Source of the DNA: Pseudothermotoga thermarum DSM 5069
Lineage (GTDB): Bacteria; Thermotogota; Thermotogae; Thermotogales; DSM-5069
Assembly: GCF_000217815.1 (NCBI RefSeq)
Contig: NC_015707.1
Location: forward strand, 946,014-1,010,013
Length of the DNA: 64,000 nucleotides
Direction: 5' to 3'
In this document: in pieces, positions 1 to 8,304 of the stretch
Layout: the number at the start of each line of letters is the position of its first letter
Position numbering within the stretch: position 1 is the stretch's first letter
Translations under genes and position numbers: made by a program
Notes under the pieces: model-generated
Databases searched by the model: none
Told to the model about the DNA's origin: nothing
What the model saw: the letters and a program-made list of their open reading frames with translations, nothing else

Positions 1-438
1 GTTGCTAGAGTCTCTTCTGGAACCTACATAAGATCTCTATGCATGGACATAGGGTATGCCCTTGGGTGCGGTGCAACCGCCGTTGAACTGAGAAGACTAA
101 AGGTTGGAAATTTATCGGTTGAAGATGCCATAGACGTTTTTAACTTGGAAAGGGAAGAAATATTATCCAAATTGATCGATCCTGTGAACATTTTGACATT
201 TCCAAAGGTTTATCTGTCTGAAGTTGGTTTTAAAAAGGCAGTGGAAGGCAACGCAGTAAGGGTTGATGGGGTAGTTTCATTTGAGGATTTTTCGAAAAAC
301 GACATAGTGCAGGTAATTTACAATGGAAAAATTGTTTGTCTTGCAAAAGCTGAAAGAAATTCATCGTTCGTTGAAACTTTGAAAAGATTATCTCGCAACG
401 AGGTGATTTTAAGACCGTTCAAAGTTTTCAAGGAGTAG
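1..438 (+). CDS. truB: tRNA pseudouridine synthase B, C-terminal part (5' end outside window)
   Basis: The reading frame is open from base 1 and begins VARVSSGTYIRSL, a conserved segment of TruB in the second half of the catalytic domain. The remaining 145 residues cover the end of that domain and a short PUA-like tail. TruB converts U55 of the tRNA T-loop to pseudouridine. The catalytic Asp would lie upstream of the window. The gene ends 6 nt before the ribF ATG, matching the common bacterial truB-ribF pairing, so the two are probably co-transcribed. Assignment rests on this motif and the ribF neighbour. Confidence 0.85.
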   Translation, partial: VARVSSGTYIRSLCMDIGYALGCGATAVELRRLKVGNLSVEDAIDVFNLEREEILSKLIDPVNILTFPKVYLSEVGFKKAVEGNAVRVDGVVSFEDFSKNDIVQVIYNGKIVCLAKAERNSSFVETLKRLSRNEVILRPFKVFKE

Positions 439-444
439 GTTTTG

Positions 445-1185
445 ATGAAAAAATACGTTACAACAATAGGTGTTTTCGACGGTGTTCACATAGGTCACCA
501 AGCGTTGTTTAAGTTCATGAAAAAAATTGGTTGTGAAAAATCATTACCATTGAAGGTTTTTGTTGTTTCTTATCCATATGAGTATCTGCAAGGAAGATTC
601 GATGGTTTTATAATTCCTTTGAAAATTAGAATAGGAGAGATTTTAAAATACGTTGATGAAGTAGAAATTCTGGATCTCAGCCGAATAAAGGATTTGGATC
701 CTGATGAATTCTTTTACAAGTACATATCAGATCAAACAGCAGTTTTAGTTGTTGGAAAAGATTTTAGATTTGGAAAAAACGCGGCTGGAACGGTGGAAAC
801 TTTGAAAAACCTTTCGAGTGAGGCTGGAATAGAATTTTTCTCGTTTGATCTTGTTATGAACGGTTCTTTTCAAAAAGTCAGCAGTTCTGAAATTAGACAA
901 TTTATAAAATCTGGCCAGATTGATAAAGTTACGCAACTTTTAGGAAGACCGTTGATCTTGGAGTTACTTGTAATTGGAACAACGACGCAAGAAAATGTTT
1001 TTTTGGTGAAACAAAAAGATGAGCTTGTAAAACTTGGAAATGGCGTTTACAACGTTGAGGAGTACTATACGGGAAAGAAAGGCTTGTTGAAAGTCAAGGA
1101 TATGGTCGAATTAGTTTTCAATGAGAAATTGCTGCCATCAAGCCTTCTAACTTTCAAAGTTACTTCAAAAGTTGATCAGAATTAA
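445..1185 (+). CDS. ribF: RibF-type FAD synthetase with a shortened, divergent riboflavin-kinase domain
   Basis: The N-terminal FMN adenylyltransferase domain is intact: GVFDGVHIGHQ (residues 9-19, nucleotidyltransferase motif), GKDFRFGKNAAG near residue 103, and SSSEIRQFI. The protein is 246 residues, whereas bifunctional RibF is usually about 300. The C-terminal part after GRPLILEL lacks the usual kinase signature (a glycine-rich turn followed by a G-[FY]-P-T-A-N element) and is about 50 residues short. It should therefore make FAD from FMN, and kinase activity is doubtful. ATG at 445 is preferred over TTG at 442 because AGGAG at 431-435 is then 9 nt away. It sits between truB and ptb in a likely operon. 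Confidence 0.8.
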   Translation: MKKYVTTIGVFDGVHIGHQALFKFMKKIGCEKSLPLKVFVVSYPYEYLQGRFDGFIIPLKIRIGEILKYVDEVEILDLSRIKDLDPDEFFYKYISDQTAVLVVGKDFRFGKNAAGTVETLKNLSSEAGIEFFSFDLVMNGSFQKVSSSEIRQFIKSGQIDKVTQLLGRPLILELLVIGTTTQENVFLVKQKDELVKLGNGVYNVEEYYTGKKGLLKVKDMVELVFNEKLLPSSLLTFKVTSKVDQN

Positions 1186-1210
1186 ACGCCAAAGCAAAGG
1201 AGGATGTCTT

Positions 1211-2095
1211 ATGAAGACACTTAAAGAGTTTTTTGAGAAAGCCAGCAAATCCTCTTATCGTAGGGCTGTTGTAGCTGGAGCAGAGGATGCAGAAGCTGTT
1301 AAAGCTGCATTTGAGGCAGTTAAAATGGGGATTTTAGATGATGTAACTTTGGTTGGTAACAAGGAGATAGTGTCTTGTGAAGATAAAAACTTTTCCATTA
1401 TCCACGCCTCAACGGAAGCTGAATGCGCTGAAACAAGTGTGAAACTCATATCATCGGGAAAAGCCGACATACTCATCAAAGGACTTGTGAAAACATCGAC
1501 GCTTTTAAAGGCTGTTTTGAACAAAGAGTGGGGATTAAGAGGGTCAGGTTTGCTCAGCCACATAGCTGCTGTTGAGGTTCCGTATTTACCCAAGGTTGTC
1601 TTCATCACCGACGGAGGAATAGTTATTCGCCCAACGCTTGAGCAAAAAATCACCATAATAAAGAACGCAGTGAAGTTTCTACACAGCATAGGTTATGAAT
1701 CACCGAAAGTTGCAATTGTATGCGCGGTAGAAACAGTTAATCCAGATATGCCCGAAACCGTTGAAGCGGCTGTTTTGGCTAAAATGGGGCAAAGGGGAGA
1801 ATTTGGTCGCTGCTTGGTTGACGGTCCATTGGGACTTGACAACGCTTTGAATCTCAACGCTGCCAAAGTTAAGGGTGTCAAAAGCGATGTGGCTGGAGAT
1901 GCAGATTTGTTGGTTGTTCCAGATATACATGCAGGTAATCTGTTGGGTAAGTCAGCTGTTTACTTCGCGGGTGGAAAAATTGCCGGAATAGTGATTGGTG
2001 CAAAAGCTCCGGTGGTGCTTGTTTCTAGAGCTGACACTTTTGAATCAAAGCTTTTTTCCATAGCCATGGCGGTATCCTATAATCAGGAGATGTGA
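1211..2095 (+). CDS. ptb: phosphate butyryltransferase (PTA/PTB family)
   Basis: A 294-residue single-domain member of the phosphate acetyl/butyryltransferase family. Recognisable features are VVAGAEDAEAVKAA at the N-terminus, ADILIKGLVKTS, the strongly conserved VFITDGGIVIRPTLEQK and the C-terminal GKSAVYFAGGKIAGIVIGAKAPVV pattern. Length and sequence resemble Ptb more than Pta (about 330 residues). It interconverts an acyl-CoA and acyl phosphate in the cytoplasm, normally paired with a butyrate or branched-chain acyl kinase that is not in this window. The start is ATG 1211, 6 nt after AAAGGAGGA at 1197-1204. An upstream in-frame ATG at 1172 lies inside ribF and has no ribosome site. The regulator-like gene follows 4 nt downstream. 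Confidence 0.85.
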   Translation: MKTLKEFFEKASKSSYRRAVVAGAEDAEAVKAAFEAVKMGILDDVTLVGNKEIVSCEDKNFSIIHASTEAECAETSVKLISSGKADILIKGLVKTSTLLKAVLNKEWGLRGSGLLSHIAAVEVPYLPKVVFITDGGIVIRPTLEQKITIIKNAVKFLHSIGYESPKVAIVCAVETVNPDMPETVEAAVLAKMGQRGEFGRCLVDGPLGLDNALNLNAAKVKGVKSDVAGDADLLVVPDIHAGNLLGKSAVYFAGGKIAGIVIGAKAPVVLVSRADTFESKLFSIAMAVSYNQEM

Positions 2096-2099
2096 GTGA

Positions 2100-3038
2100 A
2101 TGATAAGAGTTCTTTTGCCATGGCAGTTGTCTTCTTTAACTCTCCCAACGACGTTGGAAAAAATTCACGTTGAATTTTATGTTGATCAAAAAGAGTATGA
2201 AAGAAAACTTATGGAAGATTTTTGGGACATAATTTATGGTCCTTTTGACGAAAGGCAGCGATCCGCCGTTTTTGTAAGCAATGTTGAATCGTTTTTGATT
2301 GCTATAAAATATGTCGAGATCCGAAGCAAATTTGATGAATGCAAGAGGACTAGCGATATACTTGATAAGCATATAGAGCTTCAAGGAGTAAAGATCGTTG
2401 AAACGTTGAAGACCTTAAAAAAGCTTCAAATTCAAAAACCGGATTGTTTTGTGATAGTGGCGGAGAACGGCATCCAAGTAGAAGCCTATGTAGATTATTT
2501 TTCCAATTCGTGCTATCAACAAGTCGCCGAAAAGCTCTACAAGGTGATTTTAGATGGTAAGAAGGTCGATATAATCACATCTTCGTCGCCTATTGAAAAT
2601 TTAATCAACGTTTCTATTCCTCCGTTACGGGAGAGAAAAGAGGATATTCCATACATGGTGGATAAGGCTCTTTCTTGGATTCATCAAAAGCACAAGAACA
2701 TAACTGTGGTTTTTCCAGATCAACATGTGATGAGGCTACTTACAAGTTACAACTGGCCCGGCAACACGGAAGAACTTGTTCGTGTAATCTACAGATACGC
2801 CTCGGGTGAAGACATAATATCTTGTTTAAAAGACTCCATTACAGTCGATGATATAAAATCCATGAGTATGCGAGAGTACGTAAGTGAAATAGTGGCGCAA
2901 GTCGAAAAACAGTTGATTCAAGATGCTCTTCAAAAAACTTCTTGGAATCGAAAGAAAGCCGCAGCCATGCTTGGATTAAACTATAAAACACTTTCTTACA
3001 AGATAAAAAAGTATGGAATCAAAAGGACAAAGCCTTGA
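2100..3038 (+). CDS. degenerate NtrC/sigma-54 activator-like protein with Fis-type HTH
   Basis: The C-terminal half is recognisable: PPLRERKEDIPYMV (about residues 177-190) and YNWPGNTEELVRVIYRYA are sensor-region motifs of sigma-54 enhancer-binding proteins. The last 45 residues (QDALQKTSWNRKKAAAMLGL..TLSYKIKKYGI) form a Fis-type helix-turn-helix. The first 170 residues contain no Walker A, no Walker B DE and no GAFTGA loop, so it should neither hydrolyse ATP nor contact sigma-54. The family usually has over 400 residues. It follows ptb by 4 nt, as enhancer-binding proteins often do with acyl kinase and transferase genes. A DNA-binding regulator of that pathway using the housekeeping polymerase is an inference. 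Confidence 0.7.
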   Translation: MIRVLLPWQLSSLTLPTTLEKIHVEFYVDQKEYERKLMEDFWDIIYGPFDERQRSAVFVSNVESFLIAIKYVEIRSKFDECKRTSDILDKHIELQGVKIVETLKTLKKLQIQKPDCFVIVAENGIQVEAYVDYFSNSCYQQVAEKLYKVILDGKKVDIITSSSPIENLINVSIPPLRERKEDIPYMVDKALSWIHQKHKNITVVFPDQHVMRLLTSYNWPGNTEELVRVIYRYASGEDIISCLKDSITVDDIKSMSMREYVSEIVAQVEKQLIQDALQKTSWNRKKAAAMLGLNYKTLSYKIKKYGIKRTKP

Positions 3039-3055
3039 TATCTTGAAAGAAGCAT

Positions 3056-3640
3056 ATGAAAGTCCAAAAAACTTATTTGAATAAACTTTACGAAAAAGCC
3101 GAACAAGTTATGGATTTGTACAAAAAATTTGATAAACGAATTGAACTGATTAGACCGAGTTTGCCGGCTTGCCCGTACGGTTGCAGGGATTGTTGTTTGA
3201 CAGATGTTGAAAATATAGAGGCAAGCATTTTGGAATTTTTCCCATTGGTTATAAAGTGGCATAAAGAGAACGTTTTAGTTCAAAAATACGAAGAATATAA
3301 AGCAGCAACTGAAAGTTCTTTATGTGTCTTTTTACAACCTGACCATACGTTGCTTCCACAGGGTGGTTGCACGATCTACGAGTTTCGTCCGTTGGTTTGT
3401 AGATTGTTTGGATCAAGTGCCTTATTGAAAAAAAGACAATTAGATTATCTAGCGTGCAAAAAGTTGAAATCACAAAGCTTTGACACAGCTATGTTGCCGA
3501 TTGCTAACGATTTTAACGATAAATTGATAACTATAGATCCTTACCTTGCCGTTAAAAAGTACCCGATAAATGAGGCTTTGAAAAAAGCTTTGGAGTATGT
3601 CTTAAGCTACGATTATTTCTTCAGAGCAACTGCTTCGTGA
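3056..3640 (+). CDS. YkgJ-family cysteine cluster protein (zinc/iron-chelating domain)
   Basis: A 194-residue protein with the cysteine pattern of the YkgJ/CxxCxxCC family: CPYGCRDCC near residues 39-47, then GGCTIYEFRPLVCRLFG (the family's C-x-I-Y-x-x-R-P-x-x-C-R signature), plus a later LACKK. These cysteines are thought to bind a metal. The biochemical role is unknown. It starts 17 nt after the degenerate regulator, and ATG 3056 follows a weak GAAAGAAG. No signal peptide or membrane segment is seen. Confidence 0.75.
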   Translation: MKVQKTYLNKLYEKAEQVMDLYKKFDKRIELIRPSLPACPYGCRDCCLTDVENIEASILEFFPLVIKWHKENVLVQKYEEYKAATESSLCVFLQPDHTLLPQGGCTIYEFRPLVCRLFGSSALLKKRQLDYLACKKLKSQSFDTAMLPIANDFNDKLITIDPYLAVKKYPINEALKKALEYVLSYDYFFRATAS

Positions 3641-3670
3641 TGAATTATCAAGTTCGTTGGGGGTGGAAGG

Positions 3671-4234
3671 ATGGTGCTATTCAAAGAAGCAGGAGAACAT
3701 AATACCGAAGAAACCTTGAAATTAGCCATAGAAGAGGCAAGGAAATTTGGTAAAAAGCTTTTGATTGCCTCAACAACGGGAAAGAGTGCCAAGAAAGCTT
3801 TGGAAATGATTCCAGACGACTTTCAGCTAATTGTCGTAACGCATCATACAGGGTTCAAGCAGGTGGATGAACAAGAGTTCCCCGAAGAAGTAAGAAATTT
3901 GCTTTTACAAAAAGGCCACAAAGTCTTGACGGCCACGCACGTTTTATCTGGTATTGAAAGAGCCTTTAGAAGAGAATATCAAGGTATTCATCTGGCTGAG
4001 ATTGTGGCAAATACATTGAGGTTGTTCTCGCAAGGTATGAAAGTTTGTGTGGAAATTGCTCTGATGGCCGCAGATGCTGGTTTGGTGAAATGCTCTGAAT
4101 GGATTGTAACGTGTGGAGGCACTTCAAGAGGACTTGATACATGCGTTGTTCTAAAACCAGCAAATACATCAAGAATGCTTGAACTCAGGATAGGTAAGAT
4201 TATCTGCATGCCTTCTGATTGTCCAAACATTTGA
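3671..4234 (+). CDS. stand-alone pyruvate-kinase C-terminal (alpha/beta) domain protein
   Basis: All 187 residues match the pattern of the pyruvate kinase C-terminal alpha/beta domain. They run from NTEETLKLAIEEARKFGKKLLIASTTGKSAKKALE through a middle EIALMAADAGLV to WIVTCGGTSRGLDTCVVLKPANT. There is no barrel domain and hence no kinase active site. Such free-standing copies are known in archaea and some thermophilic bacteria and are of unknown function. A nucleotide- or effector-binding role is possible. GGGGGTGGAAGG precedes ATG 3671. It is the last gene of the + strand block. Confidence 0.75.
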   Translation: MVLFKEAGEHNTEETLKLAIEEARKFGKKLLIASTTGKSAKKALEMIPDDFQLIVVTHHTGFKQVDEQEFPEEVRNLLLQKGHKVLTATHVLSGIERAFRREYQGIHLAEIVANTLRLFSQGMKVCVEIALMAADAGLVKCSEWIVTCGGTSRGLDTCVVLKPANTSRMLELRIGKIICMPSDCPNI

Positions 4235-4549
4235 AACAAGTTCGCTGGTTGTTTTTTTGTCGTGGCGTCGCTCAGAGTAAGTTAGGTTTTGCCATGGGGA
4301 GAATACTGGTGAAATGCAAGCAACCATGTTAGCATCTTTTGGCTAAGTTTTAATTGAGTTTTAGGTGAAAAGATACTAGAATGAAGTTGTTGTTACGATC
4401 TTTAAAATTTTGCTTGCAGGTTCGATTTTTAGCTTTTAGGGTGATTTTTCGACTTGAAGACGCTTAAAAATACGGTGATTATGGGTTTGTTTGAGGATGT
4501 TAGATTTTTTCTGGTGTATATTGTATTAATGGACTAGTCCAAAAGAGAA

Positions 4550-4569
4550 CCAAAGGAGAAAACCTTTGG
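4550..4569 (+). promoter_or_regulatory. small hairpin overlapping a ribosome-binding site
   Basis: CCAAAGG (4550-4556) and CCTTTGG (4563-4569) form a perfect 7-bp stem with a 6-nt loop. The 3' arm covers the first two bases of GGAGG at 4568-4572, the ribosome site of the tiny frame at 4580. It could modulate translation, but this is seen only as base pairing. Confidence 0.35.
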
Positions 4570-4579
4570 AGGTTTTGAC

Positions 4580-4642
4580 GTGTTTTTTTGGTTTAACTTG
4601 AAGGATGTTGGTATGAAAGAAATATACAAATTTAAGATGTAG
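4580..4642 (+). CDS. candidate 20-residue peptide ORF
   Basis: A GTG start 7 nt after a perfect GGAGG (4568-4572) opens a 20-codon frame ending in TAG, encoding VFFWFNLKDVGMKEIYKFKM. AT-rich promoter-like sequence (TGTATATTGTATTAAT) lies just upstream and an intrinsic terminator follows at 4716-4751, so the parts of a very short transcription unit are present. The peptide matches no family I recognise. The 4235-4549 stretch before it shows no other gene. It may equally be a small RNA or chance. Confidence 0.25.
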   Translation: MFFWFNLKDVGMKEIYKFKM

Positions 4643-4715
4643 TAAGTTTTTCAACAGGGAAAAAGTTGAGGATCGAGAGCAGATACTCAAAAGGAAAAAA
4701 ATAGAATATCGAATT

Positions 4716-4751
4716 AAAAAAAGCGGGCTTTTATGCCCGCTTTTTGTTTTT
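4716..4751. terminator. bidirectional intrinsic terminator
   Basis: GCGGGC (4723-4728), loop TTTTAT, GCCCGC (4735-4740), flanked by an A run on the left and TTTTTGTTTTT on the right. It lies between the convergent + block ending at 4234 and the - block ending at 4777, so it can serve both strands. Confidence 0.8.
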
Positions 4752-4776
4752 ATACCTAAGTCAATTTTGAAAATTT

Positions 4777-4944
4777 CTACTTGTTTTTCTTTTGCTTTGA
4801 CAGCTTGATCGCTATGTAATTTTCGTTTTTATGCATTATCGCGTACCTGTCTCCCTTTTCCTTCACCAGGATTTCCAAAAGTTCATAACCTTCTTTGACC
4901 TTTTTTTCTATCTTTTTTCGATCGGATTCATTCAGTTCTTCCAT
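4777..4944 (-). CDS. small hypothetical protein (55 aa)
   Basis: ATG at 4944 follows GGGAGGTGAAATT, a strong ribosome site, and gives a 55-residue charged protein (MEELNESDRKKIEKKV...KLSKQKKNK, 30% or more Lys and Glu). A longer reading from 5097 would run through the end of uxaC and is unlikely. No family is recognised. The N-terminal half should be helical. It lies 4 nt downstream of uxaC and is probably the last gene of that operon. Confidence 0.55.
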   Translation of the reverse strand: MEELNESDRKKIEKKVKEGYELLEILVKEKGDRYAIMHKNENYIAIKLSKQKKNK

Positions 4945-4948
4945 AATT

Positions 4949-6313
4949 TCACCTCCCGAAGAAAAATTCTTTTGGCCGCAAGTAAGAGAGATTTTTGCAC
5001 AATTCAAAAGCTTCAGGTTCTGGAATTTGACCTTTCTCAACCATATTAGCAACAACATCGCACAAAACGCGTCTGAACATTTCGGTGCGTGATCCATAAG
5101 ACATCAATTTTCTAGAATCTGTAACCATTCCCACAAAGTTGCTCAAAAGATCAACAGTTGCAATGTATTCAAGCTGGCTTCTCATACCGTAAGGACTGTC
5201 GTTGAACCACCAAGGAGCTCCGATGAAGACATTCTCAAATGCTCGAGCAATTGTTGCAATCATTGGTAAACATCCTGGATCCAAACAGTAGAGAACCATT
5301 TTAAGTCTTCCATCAAAATAATTGAAAAATTGCCTCATGCCTTTTGCGATGTTCACATATCCAGCAACTATGTCTCCTCCACTGTCTGGTCCAAGGGCTT
5401 TGTAAAGCTTGTCACGGTAATCTCTCAACGCACCTATGTGTAGTTGCATAACCCAATTCTTTTCAACATTCATCTCACCAAATTGGTACATCATGTAAGC
5501 CAGGAACTTTTCGGCATCTTTTTCAGTTGCAACACCTGTGAGAGCTTTTGAAAAGATTTTGCTTGCTTCCTCTTTTGAAACGTATTCAAAGTTTGGTTCA
5601 AGTATTGCATGATCGGTGCATCTGCATCCAAGTTGTGCAAAGTAATCATGAGTTTTCTTAAGTGCTTCTATGAAATCATCAAGGTTGACAATGGATATGT
5701 TTGTTCTTTGTTCTAGTTTTTTTATGTAATCTTTCCAATCGGGTTTATCAATTCTGCAAGCTCTATCAGGTCTCCATGTTGGTAATATCCGCACAGCAGG
5801 AAATTCTTCTTGTAGCTTTTTATGGTAAATCAAATCATCGGCTGGATCATCCGTTGTGCACATGATCTCAACGTTCATATCGACCAAAAGTTGTCTTGGT
5901 TTCATGTGATCTTTTTTCAACAATTCTTTCGTTTTGTTCCATATTAAATCAGCTGTTTCTTTTCGAATGATTTCTTGTATACCAAAACGTCTTCTCAAAT
6001 CGAGGTGTATCCACTCGTAGGTGGGATTACCAACAAACCTTGGAAAAACGGTTGCAAGAGCAACCCATTTTTCGTAATTTGAAGCTTTACCTGTAATTCT
6101 TTCCTCGTCTATCCCACTTCTTCGCATCAGTTCCCAAACGTAGTGATCGGTTGCAGCCTCAACTTGCCAAATGTCTTCCCAGCCCTTGTTCTCATAGATT
6201 TCTCTCACATCGCAGTGGTTGTGTGCATCCACAATTGGAAGATCTTTTACAGATTCGTACAAAACCAATGCAAAGTCGCTGGAAAGTAAGTACTTTTCCC
6301 CAAGAAACTTCAT
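4949..6313 (-). CDS. uxaC: glucuronate/uronate isomerase
   Basis: A 454-residue protein with the UxaC amidohydrolase-fold signature: PIVDAHNHCDVREIYENKGW near residue 27 (metal-binding His pair), LVDMNVEIMCTTDDPADDL, WRPDRACRID and QLHIGALRDYRDK. The C-terminal GMVTDSRKLMSYGSRTEMFRR is also diagnostic. It isomerises D-glucuronate to D-fructuronate and D-galacturonate to D-tagaturonate. ATG 6313 is chosen over GTG 6316 because GGAGGA at 6321-6326 is then 7 nt away. No other uronate genes are adjacent. The upstream gene is a PLP racemase. Confidence 0.92.
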   Translation of the reverse strand: MKFLGEKYLLSSDFALVLYESVKDLPIVDAHNHCDVREIYENKGWEDIWQVEAATDHYVWELMRRSGIDEERITGKASNYEKWVALATVFPRFVGNPTYEWIHLDLRRRFGIQEIIRKETADLIWNKTKELLKKDHMKPRQLLVDMNVEIMCTTDDPADDLIYHKKLQEEFPAVRILPTWRPDRACRIDKPDWKDYIKKLEQRTNISIVNLDDFIEALKKTHDYFAQLGCRCTDHAILEPNFEYVSKEEASKIFSKALTGVATEKDAEKFLAYMMYQFGEMNVEKNWVMQLHIGALRDYRDKLYKALGPDSGGDIVAGYVNIAKGMRQFFNYFDGRLKMVLYCLDPGCLPMIATIARAFENVFIGAPWWFNDSPYGMRSQLEYIATVDLLSNFVGMVTDSRKLMSYGSRTEMFRRVLCDVVANMVEKGQIPEPEAFELCKNLSYLRPKEFFFGR

Positions 6314-6316
6314 CAC

Positions 6317-7387
6317 TCATTCCTCCTTCATGTAAATTTTTTCAACGTGTGGACATGTCATGGCTCTTAAAAGAGCTGCATAAGATAAACGAAAAGAAAT
6401 AAAATCGCCAAGTTTCAAATCAATTTTGCATTCGGTTATATCCACCAAAGTGTGATCACTTGAGGCGTGTATGACCTGCGCACCGTCCAGGAGAGGGATG
6501 AGTTGCTTTGGTACGGTGTCCTGTTCGCCTAAAGCAAGTATTGCCCTTTTTCTTGGACCTTTGTCAATGAACTGAGGTTTGCGACCAAAGGCGTCAAAAC
6601 CTATTTCTCCTTCAGGCACAGATGGCTTGGTTTTTATCTCTATGATTTCAGCTTTCAAAATGAAGGTGTCTTGGTTCAACCATTTGATCACTCTATCATT
6701 TGTCACATCGGTACCAAGGAATATTGCCTCTCCAATCCTCAGTTGATTTATTTGGGGTGGTAATTTTCCTTCCTCAACCAATCTCAGAGTCGCGGTTGCA
6801 CCACCTGAAACTATCTGAACGTCAAGCCCTTTTTCGGTCAGTTTCTCTTTAACCGAAATTAGTTTTGCCAAAGTTTCTGGTGTTGGAATTACCCCTCCAT
6901 AACATCCAAGGTTTGTTCCGATACCAACGATTCTTGCCTTTTTACATAGCTTAAAACTTGCAAAGATTTCTTCAACGGCTTCTTTGTACCAAACACCTTC
7001 GCGTAGATCCCCTACGTCGACCATGTAAATTAACTTTGGGCTTTTTGAAAGCTGTTGTGCAAGTTCTTCGATCCATTCAACAGTTTGTGGTTCAGAAACA
7101 AGGATATAGTCGCAATACTGAACCACTTTTTCCAACTCGCTTTTTGGTGGCACTCGAATCATCATGAATGGACCTTCTATTCCATTTTTCAAAAGTCTCT
7201 CGATGTTTTGTATTCTCGATTCCGCTATGATTTTTATTCCAGCTTGCCTTAAAATTTCTGCCAACGTTGGATCTCCGAGGCTAACTTTTGTAACTCCTAC
7301 AACTTCTATTCCAAAGCTTTTACACAGCGATAGTACTTTTTCGGCGTTTTCACGTACCTTGGGTAAGTGTATTTCAAGGAAAGGCAC
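6317..7387 (-). CDS. alanine/ornithine-racemase-family PLP enzyme
   Basis: A 356-residue fold-type III PLP protein resembling ornithine racemase (Orr) and YhfX-like enzymes. The PLP lysine is in VVGVTKVSLGDP (about residue 34). MVDVGDLREGVW, GIGTNLGCYGG and VSGGATATL are family motifs. Orr is shorter (about 350 residues) than true Alr and lacks the Alr C-terminal sequence. The substrate may be a basic or neutral amino acid. Thermotogota are known to carry D-lysine in peptidoglycan, so a D-amino-acid supply role is plausible but unproven here. It ends 3 nt before the uxaC start and begins 29 nt after era. Confidence 0.75.
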   Translation of the reverse strand: MPFLEIHLPKVRENAEKVLSLCKSFGIEVVGVTKVSLGDPTLAEILRQAGIKIIAESRIQNIERLLKNGIEGPFMMIRVPPKSELEKVVQYCDYILVSEPQTVEWIEELAQQLSKSPKLIYMVDVGDLREGVWYKEAVEEIFASFKLCKKARIVGIGTNLGCYGGVIPTPETLAKLISVKEKLTEKGLDVQIVSGGATATLRLVEEGKLPPQINQLRIGEAIFLGTDVTNDRVIKWLNQDTFILKAEIIEIKTKPSVPEGEIGFDAFGRKPQFIDKGPRKRAILALGEQDTVPKQLIPLLDGAQVIHASSDHTLVDITECKIDLKLGDFISFRLSYAALLRAMTCPHVEKIYMKEE

Positions 7388-7416
7388 CGGACTTGTTCCT
7401 CCTTGGAAAATGAATT

Positions 7417-8304
7417 TTATTCAATCTCAGCTTTCATCCCTATTTCGTTGAGGATTATGAAGTCTTTGTTTCTCCAATCTTTTTTGACCTTGACATGCAG
7501 ATCAAGGTACACCTTTTTTCCGACGAGTTGTTCTATTTCCAAGCGTGCCAACGTGCCAATTTGTTTTATCATGGAACCGTTCTTTCCTATCAAAATTCCC
7601 TTTTGTGAGTCTCTTTCGACGTATACAGTGGCAGCAACGTACAGAACCCCATTGCTTCTTTCGGCAATTTCATCAACTATCACCGCAACGCAATGTGGAA
7701 CTTCTTCTCGAGTGAGTAGCAATATTTTTTCACGTATTATTTCCGATATCTGGAAGGATAAAGGCCTGTCGGTGACCATATCGGTTGGGAAGTACTGTGG
7801 ACCTTCAGGAAGCGCTTCTTTCACAGCATTAAGAAGCTCGCTTATTCCAATACCTTTGACAACACTTGTGAAGAAGACCTTTTCAATTTCAAGTTTTTGC
7901 TTTATCAATTCAGGTATCTTCTCATAATCGTCTGCTATGTCAATTTTGTTTACAACCAAAAAGACTCTATTCTTGGCTTGGTTGAGAATGTTGCATATGC
8001 GATCTTCTGGATCTCCAACCCCTCTTGAGGCATCAACCACAAAGAGTATTAAATCAACGTGCTTCAAAGCTTGAATTGCAGATCTCACCATGAACTCTCC
8101 TAGTCTGTGAAGTGGCTCATGAATTCCAGGTGTGTCTACAAAGATTATCTGACTCTCTGAATCGTTGTATATACACCTGATGGTGTTTCTTGTAGTTTGA
8201 GGTTTTTCAGTAACTATGACGGCTTTGCGGCCAAGGAAAGAGTTTATCAAACTCGATTTTCCAACGTTTGGCCGCCCAACGAGTGTTACAAAACCTGATT
8301 TCAA
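7417..8304 (-). CDS. era: GTPase Era
   Basis: A 295-residue Era with G1 GRPNVGKSS (residues 10-18), G2 region TTRNTIRC, G3 DTPGIH, G4 NKID, and a C-terminal KH domain with [11 protein letters not shown]. It binds the 3' end of 16S rRNA and acts in 30S subunit maturation. The stop/start overlap with cdd is ATGA (8301-8304), indicating translational coupling. Confidence 0.97.
   Translation of the reverse strand: MKSGFVTLVGRPNVGKSSLINSFLGRKAVIVTEKPQTTRNTIRCIYNDSESQIIFVDTPGIHEPLHRLGEFMVRSAIQALKHVDLILFVVDASRGVGDPEDRICNILNQAKNRVFLVVNKIDIADDYEKIPELIKQKLEIEKVFFTSVVKGIGISELLNAVKEALPEGPQYFPTDMVTDRPLSFQISEIIREKILLLTREEVPHCVAVIVDEIAERSNGVLYVAATVYVERDSQKGILIGKNGSMIKQIGTLARLEIEQLVGKKVYLDLHVKVKKDWRNKDFIILNEIGMKAEIE

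Noticed and set aside
7367..7927. A 186-codon + strand frame over era
   Set aside because: Antisense to the well-conserved era KH and G-domain region; composition (Ser, Thr, Phe rich) is that of a shadow frame.
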